Below are positions 8,404 to 16,575 of a stretch of 64,000 nucleotides of DNA, in pieces. Origin of the DNA: Tabrizicola_A sp965284335 (GTDB lineage Bacteria; Pseudomonadota; Alphaproteobacteria; Rhodobacterales; Rhodobacteraceae). The position numbers were made by a program, and so were the translations under genes. The notes under the pieces were generated by a model that did no database searches, was not told the DNA's origin, and was given only the letters and a program-made list of their open reading frames with translations. The stretch lies in NCBI RefSeq assembly GCF_965284335.1, contig NZ_OZ260076.1; one strand, 5' to 3'. Numbering within the stretch: position 1 is the first letter of the stretch; each line of letters opens with the position of its first letter.

Positions 8404-9537
8404 ATCTGATCAACGGCTTCGCCTGCGCCGAGATAGCCGCGTGATCGCCTTTGGCGCCGGAAGGCGGGCTTCTGGCGACAGTTTTCGTGCATTCTGGGCC
8501 GCCACAGCGGGCATTTCGCGGTTTTCAGGCAGACTCGTCCTCATGCCATCAGCCTCCGTCGCACCAGGAACAGGTTGCCGAGGGCGAAGAGTGTGAACAA
8601 CTGGGCGCGGTTCTTGGCGAGGCCGCGGTAGCGGGTTTTCACGTGGCCGAACTGACGTTTGATTATCCGGAAGGGATGCTCGACCTTGGCCCTGACCATC
8701 GCGATGATGCGGTTGATCCGCGCGTCGATGGGATGCAGGTCGCTGCCCTTCGGCGCCTTGCGCATCACACCCCAAACCTTGCCCGGTGCCTTGAACGCGG
8801 CCTCACGCTCTGAGCTGACATAGCCCTTGTCGGCCCAGATCGAGGTTTCCTCGCCATGCAGCAGTTCATTCCAGACCTGGCTGTCGTGGACCTTGGCGGT
8901 CGTGGTGTCGAGGCTGTGGGTCACGCCGCTGTCCACGTCCACCCCAATGTGCGCCTTCATGCCGAAATACCAGTCGTTGCCCTTCTTCGTCGACGACATC
9001 TCCGGGTCGCGGGCCCCGGCCTTGTTCTTGGTCGACGAGGGCGCGTCGATGATCGTCGCATCGACCAAGGTGCCCGAGCGGAGCGTGATGCCCTTGTCGG
9101 CCAGGTGCGCGTTCACGTCGGCAAAGATTGCCTCGGTCAGCCCATGCCGCTCCAGCAGGTGCCGGAAGTTGAGGATCGTGGTCTCGTCGGGAATGCGGTC
9201 GTCACCCAGTTCGATCCCGGCGAACCGACGCATCGCCTCGCTGTCGTATAGGGTTTCCTCGGCCATCGGGTCGCTCAGCGCATACCAGTTCTGGAGAAAG
9301 TAGACCCGCAGCATCGTTTCCAGCGGCATCGGCGGGCGCCCGCCCTTCGGTCCGGCTTTCGGATAGTGCGGAGCGATCAATCCGATGAGCCGCCCCCAGG
9401 GCACCACCGCCTCCATCTCCGCCAGGAACTGCTCGCGCCGCGTCACCTTCTTCTTCATCGCGTCGCGCAAGCCGGGAATGGCGGGCTGTTTCGGCATCAA
9501 TGGGGCTCCTCGTCGTGTCCCGAAAATCCTATCAGAT
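8404..9537 (-). mobile_element. IS5-family insertion sequence in the GT25 gene
   Basis: The element is about 1.13 kb with one transposase gene on the minus strand. The ends are placed at a short inverted repeat ATCTGAT (8404-8410 and, inverted, 9531-9537), supported by the fact that removing this segment restores the GT25 frame. A convincing 4-bp target duplication is not visible, so the ends may be off by a few bases. Confidence 0.7.
8541..9500 (-). CDS. IS5-family DDE transposase
   Basis: A 319-residue transposase. It has the IS5-group N-terminal region with PMPLETMLRVYFLQNWY and then the DDE catalytic core: TLVDATIID for the first Asp, WADKGY for the second Asp block and the late HPFRIIKRQFG stretch that carries the IS4/IS5 YREK-like region. 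Length is in the normal range and the frame is intact, so the element may be active. It carries no cargo. Confidence 0.9.
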   Translation of the reverse strand: MMPKQPAIPGLRDAMKKKVTRREQFLAEMEAVVPWGRLIGLIAPHYPKAGPKGGRPPMPLETMLRVYFLQNWYALSDPMAEETLYDSEAMRRFAGIELGDDRIPDETTILNFRHLLERHGLTEAIFADVNAHLADKGITLRSGTLVDATIIDAPSSTKNKAGARDPEMSSTKKGNDWYFGMKAHIGVDVDSGVTHSLDTTTAKVHDSQVWNELLHGEETSIWADKGYVSSEREAAFKAPGKVWGVMRKAPKGSDLHPIDARINRIIAMVRAKVEHPFRIIKRQFGHVKTRYRGLAKNRAQLFTLFALGNLFLVRRRLMA

Positions 9538-10414
9538 CACACCGCAACGCGCAGGTTTTTCAGACGTTCCTTTACAGGAGATTGAACCTGCGGAATTGGC
9601 CCGCAGGGCAAATGGTTGGGCCAGACCGCTGCGATCATCGGAAGTCTCATGTCTGCTCGCACATAGGGAAGCTTGGCTGTATGTGGTTTCGTCTGGATTT
9701 CCACACCTGATTATAGAAGACGATGCAGTTTTATCGACAGACACACCCGAACTCATCTCAGATCTTTATGGTGCTAAAGGGATTGATTATGTGTGCTTTG
9801 AGGCACTGAAAAACTCAAAAGTTCTGACAAACAGAGAAGAAATCATTCCAGGCAGCAGATACTCTTTATCAGTCATAGTTCAGAATCGAGCAGGTGCCGG
9901 CGCGTACTTCCTGTTTCCTGCTGGGGCGAGAAAGCTCCTGGATTTCACAGAGAGCTGGTCGCCTTTAGCTGACAGCGCAATGAATCTCTGTCCAAATGTC
10001 GTAAGGGTGCAGGTGGTGCCGGCAGCGGCTACGCAAGCTTTTCTAATTGCGAACTCTACCACTCATCAGAGTTCGACAGCTTCTGGGCCACGCCCAAGTT
10101 ATCCAAGCCTTAAACAGTATATTATAGGAAAACTTAGAAGGCTGCGTGTGTCTTGGGTGATTGGCATTCGGCAGCTTTTATATATTGGTCGGTCCAAAGA
10201 ACGAACCATTGCTTTTGATCTGTCAAAGGCAGCAATGTCGGTAGATGACATTGCGCAGATTTTCTAATATAATGTGACCGTCATATGCATGATTAATAAA
10301 TAAACCAATAAATTTAATAAGTTATCAGCGCACTTGACCTGCTATCTGCTTGCTGGATTAGCTTGTGTAATATTAGGCCACTTCTGAGAGCTTGCGGGAA
10401 ATACTTAGCCTTTT

Positions 10415-11251
10415 TTATCTGTGTGAATCGATCAGTACGGAAAAGGCGCCTTTTATGCGACCTAGTGCCCCCTTACGACGGTCAGTATCATATAGGGAGT
10501 GCCGTGAGATCAAGTGAGATACACCGTCCAATAGCCCACTCAACACCGGCAGAGCTTTGCCATGTTTTCGACCTACATAGATACGTGAGCGAGCCCAATG
10601 GTAACCTTTGAATTTCGAAAGCTCGTATGACGGATTAGAGGACTTACCGCCCGCATGGTATACCATTGCGGTAGGCACGAGTAGAAGCGGGCCTGCATGA
10701 CTTGCTAGGCGAATAGAGATATCGTCATCCTCAAAATACAAAAATATTAGTGGATCGAAGCCACGTACTTTTTCGAAGGCGCTCCGCCTTATAAGCATAG
10801 CTGCTCCTGACAGTACTGGTACTATTCGGTGCTCATCCCCTGGATCACGGGGTTGTCTGAGCCCACGGGCCAAGAGATATGAGTCCCGTTTAAATGTCGC
10901 TATACCGTTCTCATCAACTAGAGCCGGCCCAAAGGCTGCAGCTTCAGGATGTTGTGCGGCAGCTTTTAGTAACTCCGACAGAGTATTTTTATCAAGATAT
11001 GCATCCGGATTAACGAAAAATAAAAATTCGCTCTGAGCCGACGTAGCACCAAGATTGCAGGCAGCACCAAAACCAAGATTTCGACCTTCAGACAGCACAC
11101 GGATTCCGCGCGATGCAGCCCAATTGCGTATACCATCGTCAGGGCCGTTGTCGACGATCGTCATTGGCAGCCCTGGAGGCAGGCTCTCCACCAATTTCTT
11201 GATTGCGCAGGCGCTGTTGTAGGCTACTGTTATGATTGTTACCGATGTCAT
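10415..11251 (-). CDS. Glycosyltransferase family 2, rhamnosyltransferase-like
   Basis: A 278-residue GT-A enzyme. It opens with VTIITVAYNS, has IVDNGPDD and a NLGFGAACN block, then FFVNPDAYL as the DxD-equivalent region and FLYFEDDDISIR, the acidic block typical of rhamnosyl/galactofuranosyltransferases. I start it at the ATG at 11249-11251 because the fold begins immediately there; an in-frame ATG 35 codons upstream would add an unrelated tail. It probably acts on cell-surface polysaccharide together with the broken GT25. Base composition is AT-rich relative to the backbone, consistent with transfer. Confidence 0.85.
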   Translation of the reverse strand: MTSVTIITVAYNSACAIKKLVESLPPGLPMTIVDNGPDDGIRNWAASRGIRVLSEGRNLGFGAACNLGATSAQSEFLFFVNPDAYLDKNTLSELLKAAAQHPEAAAFGPALVDENGIATFKRDSYLLARGLRQPRDPGDEHRIVPVLSGAAMLIRRSAFEKVRGFDPLIFLYFEDDDISIRLASHAGPLLLVPTAMVYHAGGKSSNPSYELSKFKGYHWARSRIYVGRKHGKALPVLSGLLDGVSHLISRHSLYDTDRRKGALGRIKGAFSVLIDSHR

Positions 11252-11493
11252 TTTATTCTCAACAAGGTATCGCGTAGCAAGTCTATGGTCGATTTCGTTG
11301 GTAGAGTTTGGGCACTCATAAATTGTAATCATCGGATAGGTAACGGCAAGATGCAATGTGCAATGGCCGTTGGGGTAAGTCCATAGCAGTTGGATTTTGC
11401 GATTCCACCAGATGCAAGCCTCTGAGTCGCACCCCCTAAAAACCGCGCAAGTCCCTGTATCTAAATAAAGAAGCAGAAACAGGAGCTTGTGAG

Positions 11494-11652
11494 ATGACTT
11501 TGATATCGAGCCTCGGCGTTGTCGCCGGGGTTTTTCTTTTGGTACCGAAGGGTTTGGTGGTGACGGTGGTGCTGTGGGGTATCGCGAAGGTGAACCCTGT
11601 GCTGGGGGTCACGCTCTTTGGGGTGTGGGCGCTGGTGGAGCGGTGGCTATGA
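11494..11652 (+). CDS. 52-residue small membrane protein, hypothetical
   Basis: A short gene that begins MTLISSLGVVAGVFLL after AGGAG eight bases upstream of the ATG. The product has two hydrophobic stretches and a single charged turn, so it is likely a small inner-membrane protein. Its stop codon overlaps the start of the next gene as ATGA (11649-11652), implying translational coupling. No family is recognised; phage and plasmid gene pairs of this size are common in such islands. Confidence 0.6.
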   Translation: MTLISSLGVVAGVFLLVPKGLVVTVVLWGIAKVNPVLGVTLFGVWALVERWL

Positions 11653-11834
11653 TTCAACCCGGTGATGTGGTGGTCGTGAAGGCCTTTGACGAGGTGCCAG
11701 AACATCTGTTCTTGGTCCAAGAGGTGTTTGAGGACTTCGTGGCAGGGGTGGCTCTGACAGGGCCGCTGGCGGGGTCCTATGGCGAGCCCGATCGGTCACA
11801 AGTAAGACCGCTGGGAACTGACCAATCCCTCTAA
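11649..11834 (+). CDS. 61-residue hypothetical protein coupled to the upstream membrane peptide
   Basis: Starts at the ATG overlapping the upstream stop (ATGA). The product begins MIQPGDVVVVKAFD and has the look of a small beta-rich (SH3-like) domain with alternating hydrophobic residues. It is soluble with no signal peptide. The pair sits just left of a truncated IS427-type element, so neighbouring genes of the original module may have been lost. Function unknown. Confidence 0.55.
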   Translation: MIQPGDVVVVKAFDEVPEHLFLVQEVFEDFVAGVALTGPLAGSYGEPDRSQVRPLGTDQSL

Positions 11835-11840
11835 GGTCAA

Positions 11841-12066
11841 GAGACTAGGCCCTGTGGACAATCAGGATTCCCATTTTGGCTGATTTCTGATTCAAGCTTC
11901 CAAAGTGGAGGTTTGAATGAACGATCAGCGGTTCGTGGTGACAGATGCCTTTTGGAAGCGGCTTGAAGAGCATCTGCCAGGCAAGGCCAGTAATGCGGGG
12001 GTCACGGCGAAGGACAACCGTCTGTTTCTGGAAGCGGTCTTCTGGCGTGTCCGGACGGGGTCGCCT
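11841..12066 (+). mobile_element. Remnant of an IS5/IS427-group element
   Basis: The left end GAGACTAGGCCCTGTGGACA at 11841 resembles terminal repeats of IS427-group elements. The transposase start follows, and the element is cut off at 12066 by the left end of an IS3-family element. Sequence beyond that IS (13403 onward) does not continue this element, so the rest was deleted. Confidence 0.7.
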
Positions 12067-12069
12067 TGA
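11917..12069 (+). pseudogene. IS427-type transposase, N-terminal fragment
   Basis: Fifty codons beginning MNDQRFVVTDAFWKRLE, the DUF4096-like N-terminus of IS5-superfamily transposases. The stop codon TGA at 12067-12069 is supplied by the terminal repeat of the IS3-family element that interrupts the gene. The catalytic domain is missing, so the product is inactive. Confidence 0.8.
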
Positions 12070-12107
12070 ACCGCCCCGGATTTATCGGAGGGTGATTTGT
12101 TCATATT

Positions 12108-13013
12108 TCAGGCGACCATATCGAGTGAGTTCAGGTTTGCATAGAACGCCTCCTCTGCTTCTGCGGGCGGGATATAACCGATGGGGCCAAGAAGGCGGCG
12201 ATTGTTATACCAATCGACCCATTTCAAGGTTTCCCATTCGACCTCGCGCATCGATTTCCATGGGCCGATCTGGTTGATGACCTCGGTTTTGAAGAGGCCT
12301 ATCACACATTCGGCAAGGGCATTATCATAGGCATCGCCGACGGTGCCTACGGAAAGATCGATCTCTGCCTCGGCCAGGCGCTCAGTATACTTGATGGACA
12401 AGTATTGGGAGCCACGGTCCGAGTGATGAACCAAGCTCTTGTTATCTGGCGTCTTTCTTTGCCAGATCGCTTGCTCCAGGGCGTCGAGCACGAACTGTGT
12501 CTTCATCGAGGTCGAGGCACGCCAGCCGACAATACGACGCGCAAACACATCGATCACGAATGCCACGTAGACCGTCCCAGACCAAGTTTGCACGTAGGTG
12601 AAATCTGAAACCCACAGCTTGTTCGGACGGTCTGCCATGAACAGTCGGTTCACCTTGTCATCTGGGCAGGGCTGCGATGTGTCAGGGTTCGTGGTGACAA
12701 CCTTTTTGCCCCGAAGCACACCTTTGAGGCCCAAATCGCGCATCAAACGCTCCACAGTGCATCGCGCGACGTCCTGATTGCCTCTGAGCAAGACGTGCCA
12801 GATCTTCCGCGCCCCATAGAGCTTACGGTTGTCTTTCCAGGCGGCATCGATCTTGATGCAGAGATCCGCGTCCGACTTTGCCCGAGCCGAAGCACGATCA
12901 GGATCACGCCCGATGGCGCGACGCTCATAATAGGTAGACTGGGCGATTTGCAGCATTTTGCACATCGGCTCGACCCCGAACTGTCCCCTATGTTCTTCAA
13001 TGAAAGCAGTCAC
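12108..13013 (-). CDS. IS3-family transposase OrfB (rve integrase core)
   Basis: A 301-residue protein with an HTH_21-like N-terminus (YYERRAIGR, RKLYGARKIW) and an rve DDE core: WVSDFTYVQT for the first Asp, HHSDRGSQY for the second Asp and NALAECVIGLFKTE for the catalytic Glu. It overlaps orfA by four bases in another frame; IS3 elements normally make the active OrfAB fusion by -1 frameshifting, but I did not identify a clear slippery heptamer. Frame intact. Confidence 0.92.
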   Translation of the reverse strand: MTAFIEEHRGQFGVEPMCKMLQIAQSTYYERRAIGRDPDRASARAKSDADLCIKIDAAWKDNRKLYGARKIWHVLLRGNQDVARCTVERLMRDLGLKGVLRGKKVVTTNPDTSQPCPDDKVNRLFMADRPNKLWVSDFTYVQTWSGTVYVAFVIDVFARRIVGWRASTSMKTQFVLDALEQAIWQRKTPDNKSLVHHSDRGSQYLSIKYTERLAEAEIDLSVGTVGDAYDNALAECVIGLFKTEVINQIGPWKSMREVEWETLKWVDWYNNRRLLGPIGYIPPAEAEEAFYANLNSLDMVA

Positions 13014-13351
13014 TTGCGAAACGGGCGGTCGAGCTCCGCCATTGCAAAATATGCTGATGCCTTCTTCAGTATCTCGTTAGCCTGACGCAGTTCACGGTTC
13101 TCACGTTCAAGCTCTTTTATTCGAGCTTTATCGGCACTGGTCAGACCTGGCCGTTCGCCACCATCACGCTGGGCCTGACGCACCCAAACGCGAAGGCTGT
13201 CCGGCGAACAACCCAATTTGCCTGCAATCGCCACCAGCGCAGAAGCTTCGCTTTGATACTCATCGCGGTGTTCCAGCAAAAGCCGCACCGCGCGTTCGCG
13301 GAACTCGGGTGAATACGGCTTCGACGTCTTCTTCTTTTGTGCATGTTCCAT
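13010..13351 (-). CDS. IS3-family OrfA (HTH_Tnp_1)
   Basis: A 113-residue protein from MEHAQKKKTSKPYS, with the transposase helix-turn-helix (PEFRERAVRLLLEH... GCSPDSLRVWV) followed by a leucine-zipper-like helix (IKELERENRELRQANEILKK) that mediates OrfA-OrfAB contacts. It recognises the terminal repeats. Length and order are normal for the family. Confidence 0.9.
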   Translation of the reverse strand: MEHAQKKKTSKPYSPEFRERAVRLLLEHRDEYQSEASALVAIAGKLGCSPDSLRVWVRQAQRDGGERPGLTSADKARIKELERENRELRQANEILKKASAYFAMAELDRPFRK

Positions 13352-13402
13352 AACGGGCAATTCTCCGAGAGTTTTGCCCTCCGGTAAACCCGGGGCGGTT
13401 CA

Positions 13403-13538
13403 GACGGATTAGGCGCTCGGTCAGCGACTCATCGGTCTGGGGCAGTTGCGGTGCGGGGTTGGGGAGGCTGATACTACCCGCAGGTAGATGTGGCTCAGAG
13501 ACGTCTGAGGGTTCCATTGACATGGTTGAGGTAGGCAT
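13403..13538 (-). pseudogene. Unknown gene truncated by the IS3 element
   Basis: A minus-strand reading frame starts at ATG 13536-13538, preceded by a strong AGGAG six bases away, and runs 45 codons (begins MPTSTMSMEPSD, ends ESLTERLIRLN) before entering the IS terminal repeat. The visible part is proline/serine rich and looks like the disordered head of a larger protein. The family is unknown. The good ribosome site suggests a real gene that lost its body. Confidence 0.5.
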
Positions 13539-13852
13539 AGTTTCTCCTGGATTAAGAGAGGCCGAATTCCGTGGCCGATGATTGAAGAGGTCTGCCGTTG
13601 AAACGGCAGCCGGAAGGTTCAAAGAGCGCATCAAATGTCATTCCTAAAAAATCGTTAACGCTAACAGGTCAGCCATTACGATCCTGCCGCGATTCCGTCA
13701 AGGGGTGGCTTAGGACGACAACGAGTTTATTTTGGGGCTCCCGAGGGTCCCGTTGATGTCACTGCTGCAATGGTCATGAATTACAGTCGCTTTATGCCAG
13801 ATATTAAGGGGTGCTGACCAGGGTATCAGGCTGATGGTGGGGGACGCAGCAG
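13539..13852. other. Gene-free stretch inside the island
   Basis: About 310 bp with no convincing coding frame in either direction. It lies between the heads of two broken genes and probably contains the minus-strand promoter for the truncated gene at 13403-13538. I see no RNA gene or repeat. Confidence 0.5.
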
Positions 13853-14143
13853 GTGCATCGTCACTTTACTGCCCAAGGTGTCCCTGTGCTGTCGGTGCAT
13901 GACAGCTTCATCATCGACTACACCCGAGTGACGGAGTTGAAGCGGGTGATGCAGGAAGCCTCTGCTGCTGTGGTGGGGCGGGCTATGGCGGTCTCTGCCA
14001 GTGGTCCAGGGCTAGATGAGATGGATCCTGCTGTTCGGCTAGACTTTGAGGCCTGGACCCAGACGTCTCGTTGTCATGGCTATCTGGGCAGGATGAAGGC
14101 TTGGGAGGCTAGGGTGGGCTTAGAGGTGACTCCCTACAGGTGA
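13853..14143 (+). pseudogene. Remnant with VLSVHDSFI motif, replication-protein/polymerase-like
   Basis: Up to 96 residues, with GVPVLSVHDSFII near the start. This resembles the VHDE/VHDS motif C region of family A phage polymerases and related plasmid/phage replication proteins, where the conserved His-Asp sits near the C-terminus. The preceding frame is closed by a TGA 21 bases upstream and no Shine-Dalgarno is evident, so this looks like the tail of a gene whose front has been lost. The tail after the motif is not recognisable. Assignment is tentative. Confidence 0.4.
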
Positions 14144-14347
14144 TGTGGGGGGGAGGGACAGGAGGGGGATGCTACACCTCTTCCTTGTCCTTCTTCTTCC
14201 ATTACTTATACCTAATCATCCCTGGGTAGAGGGGGATGCAGCTTTGATCCACAGGTAAGGCTAAGTTGTTTTGATCCAGATCATTGCGCCATTCTGTATT
14301 TTTATGTAGATGACGATAAATGTCTGTTGATCGATGGAGCCGACGAG

Positions 14348-15235
14348 ATGAAGATTTCTGTGCTAGCTAAGTCGTCTGTTGTTGCAGCAAGCTTGGTGCT
14401 GTCAGCCACTGCAGCATACGCGCAGGAAGTACGTTCCTGGATGAACTCTGAGATTGGTGATGCCTGGAGCCAAGGTTTTAAGGGGCAGGGCACTTCCATA
14501 ACTGTCGTGGATGATTTCCGTAGTAATTACGGGTACTATGGGGATCTGCGTGGCTATACAGAGTTGCGTCGCCATGGCGAGTGGACTGCACTCGAGACAA
14601 GCATGATTGCACCTTCCGCCAAAGTTTATGCGCATGACTTCGGGAATACCCGTGCTGTTAAGCTGCAGCGCGGCCTCAATACCCTTAATCTCTCCTACGG
14701 CATGATGGCTGCTGATGGCTACAGTGGTGTTCGCTGGGGCCAACGCGAATCGTCGATAGTGGGCTACGCGCGAGATGGTAAAGCTGTGGTGGTCAAAGCT
14801 GCGGGCAATGATGCTGTCGCAGTGGGTGCGGCTAATTCATCTGGCCTGGTCGATTATCTCAACCGGGACCTCGTCGGAAAACAGTCTGCCATCTTCGTTG
14901 GAGCGCTGAACTCCCACGGCACTATCGATGATAAGGCTTCGTTGGCTTGGTACTCTAATACAGCTGGAGCGAATACAGTCGTGCAGAATCAGTTCGTCGT
15001 TGTCGGTGTTACCGGTGACACGACTGGGCTGTATGGGACCTCGTTTGCTGCTCCGATTGTGGCTGGTTATGCGGCGGTCTTGGGCAGTAAATTCTCGAAG
15101 GCGACACCGACCCAGATTACAAACCAGCTCTTGAACACTGCGCGTCAGGACACCATCAGCGGTTACTCTGCTGACGTTCATGGTCGTGGTGAAGCTAGCA
15201 TTGCGAGGGCATTGGCTCCCTCTGCAATCAAGTAA
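14348..15235 (+). CDS. Secreted subtilisin-like serine protease (S8)
   Basis: A 295-residue protein starting MKISVLAKSSVVAA with a signal peptide cleaved about after AAYA (residue 25). The S8 triad is recognisable: Asp55 in TVVDD, His76 in RRHGEW, Ser232 in GTSFAAP; Asn154 in AAGND is the oxyanion residue. The stretch before the His is short and unusual, and there is no obvious propeptide between the signal peptide and the catalytic domain. Start chosen for the signal peptide and a GGAG-like site upstream. It is likely periplasmic or exported. It ends one base before the convergent barrel gene ends. AT-rich compared with the backbone. Confidence 0.85.
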   Translation: MKISVLAKSSVVAASLVLSATAAYAQEVRSWMNSEIGDAWSQGFKGQGTSITVVDDFRSNYGYYGDLRGYTELRRHGEWTALETSMIAPSAKVYAHDFGNTRAVKLQRGLNTLNLSYGMMAADGYSGVRWGQRESSIVGYARDGKAVVVKAAGNDAVAVGAANSSGLVDYLNRDLVGKQSAIFVGALNSHGTIDDKASLAWYSNTAGANTVVQNQFVVVGVTGDTTGLYGTSFAAPIVAGYAAVLGSKFSKATPTQITNQLLNTARQDTISGYSADVHGRGEASIARALAPSAIK

Positions 15236-15832
15236 TTAGAATTTAAATGAGAAGCTGACGCTGATCTTGGCGTCAGTTTCTCCTCTTAGATTGACGAGGT
15301 AATCTAGGGTCTCCTCGGGCGAGATAAGAGTGTTAGCAAGACGACAATTGACTGTGTAAGTGCCGAGGTTTGCTTCCTCGGTATCCGCACTTGCGTAGTC
15401 TGCAATGCACGTTTTCTCGGTCATAGTCCCGAACAGTGGGTAGCTGGCTTTTATTGAGAGCACAGCGTTTTTGAAGGGGTTGTGTTGGTAGATGAAGCCA
15501 AGATGCAGAGACTGATCGATTTCGTACTTCTCGCCTTTCTCTCCAGTGCTTATGCCCCAGATCAAGCCCAGGTCGGGGCTTACTTGTTTAAGAAGCAACA
15601 CGGTCAAGTCTGGAAGAGTTGGAGAGTACCATGCTCTGAAGTCAACAGTTTCGCCCCCAGACAGCTCGTATCCGCCATTACTTAGGTCTTTTGCAACGCT
15701 AGATCGATAAGAGCCCTGATACACATCCAGAAGAAAAGTATCAGCCCAAAGCTCTTGGGCAAGCCCTTGGTCGCAACTGAAAGAAACCAACAGCAGTGCT
15801 AAAACGGTCGCTTTTGCACTGCGGTGCATCAT
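15236..15832 (-). CDS. Small outer-membrane beta-barrel-like protein, hypothetical
   Basis: A 198-residue protein with an N-terminal signal peptide (MMHRSAKATVLALLLVS..., cleavage near GLAQ). The mature part has alternating hydrophobic/polar strands, such as LTVLLLKQV, LHLGFIYQ and AKISVSFSFKF, and ends in Phe, the terminal residue favoured by the BAM machinery. Two cysteines in the second half could pair. It fits an 8- to 10-strand outer-membrane barrel. No family is recognised. It is convergent with the subtilase gene with no gap, inside the same island. Confidence 0.6.
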   Translation of the reverse strand: MMHRSAKATVLALLLVSFSCDQGLAQELWADTFLLDVYQGSYRSSVAKDLSNGGYELSGGETVDFRAWYSPTLPDLTVLLLKQVSPDLGLIWGISTGEKGEKYEIDQSLHLGFIYQHNPFKNAVLSIKASYPLFGTMTEKTCIADYASADTEEANLGTYTVNCRLANTLISPEETLDYLVNLRGETDAKISVSFSFKF

Positions 15833-16116
15833 TGCTTACGTTCTTTCACTTTTTAGCGTCGGTCGTAGTCCAGTGTGTATGGCAGGTTGGCTTTCTATGC
15901 AATTGTGGTGCGTGATTGACCGCTATCCTGATACTCGACTACATCTTCGTGGGGAAATCAGATATTGTCATGATCACAACGCGATCAGTCTTCCCAATCG
16001 TGTAACTACTGCGACTATCGCTTGCTGTGACAGCCGTTGCACTGGCCCCGCTCACCTCAGAGTCATGCTACCCGCGTCACCCGAAACTGGGGCATTACTT
16101 GGGGCATTTCGTGGGG
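15833..16116. other. Intergenic stretch, no gene seen
   Basis: About 280 bp between the start of the barrel protein gene (transcribed leftward) and the end of lipoprotein copy 2. It should contain the promoter for the barrel gene; I see no clear sigma-70 hexamers. The last part has paired GGGGCATT/GGGGCATTT words but no strong hairpin. Confidence 0.4.
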
Positions 16117-16575
16117 TCAGAACAACAGCTTATAGACGTTGCCTCGGGTATCGGTGGCATTGCCGGACCCGCTGGCGGTGCCCGAACCGATCACGAAATT
16201 GCCCTGAACACGGGTGCCATCGGCGCAGACGGCATAGATCTCGCCGGTGTTCACGCCCGCAACCGTTTCGGTCTTGGCCCCCAACTCGCCGCCAGTCTTG
16301 CGCAAGGTCATGCTTAACCCTGCGGTGTTAGAGACGGTGCGCGGGGTCAAAGATGTCCATTTGCCTTCGCATTTGACCCTGTCGGGCAGACGAAAGCTGA
16401 CCGGCCCCGAGGTGCCATCGGTGTTCTTGGCTACGGCCTGGATGACCAGCGTCGGGTCTTCGGCGGCAATCGGGCCTTGCAGCGGGTAAAACTGCATCGA
16501 AGCCGTGCCGCCACTGCCACAGGCTGCAAGACCGATCAGGCTAACCAGTGCAACCGATTTCAGGCCCTTTTGCAT
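16117..16575 (-). CDS. Small lipoprotein, copy 2 (island side, next to tRNA-Gln)
   Basis: Encodes exactly the same 152 residues as the gene at 7543-8001, including the LAAC lipobox, but the DNA differs at ~20 codons, all silent, and the stop is TGA rather than TAA. The identical upstream region links directly to tRNA-Gln 40 bp away. The pattern suggests this copy came from a related strain under strong purifying selection rather than from recent duplication in place. Predicted periplasmic lipoprotein; function unknown. Confidence 0.8.
   Translation of the reverse strand: MQKGLKSVALVSLIGLAACGSGGTASMQFYPLQGPIAAEDPTLVIQAVAKNTDGTSGPVSFRLPDRVKCEGKWTSLTPRTVSNTAGLSMTLRKTGGELGAKTETVAGVNTGEIYAVCADGTRVQGNFVIGSGTASGSGNATDTRGNVYKLLF

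Larger units (their letters stand above)
8276..10267 (+). pseudogene. Glycosyltransferase family 25 gene split by an IS element
   Basis: The N-terminal piece (8276-8403) starts at GTG after GGAAGGA and encodes VLVINLKSAVKRRRF, the typical start of GT25 LPS galactosyl/glucosyltransferases. The remainder (9538-10267) contains SCLLAHREAWL and LIIEDDAVL, matching the GT25 C(x)LSHxxxW and LEDD blocks. Joining 8403 to 9538, or allowing a 2-bp AC duplication, restores the reading frame, so the IS alone broke the gene. The intact enzyme would have added a sugar to LPS core or O-antigen in the cytoplasm. The downstream part can be read from an ATG at 9500 inside the IS but lacks the start of the fold. 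Confidence 0.8.
12067..13402 (-). mobile_element. IS3-family insertion sequence, 1336 bp
   Basis: The ends are near-perfect inverted repeats beginning TGAACCGCCCCGG (left, 12067) and the same sequence inverted at 13402, with 22 of 24 terminal bases matching and the TG...CA ends of IS3 elements. It contains the usual orfA and orfB on the minus strand. The flanking bases (CCT and GAC) do not form a target duplication, and the interrupted gene does not resume on the other side. Confidence 0.9.
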
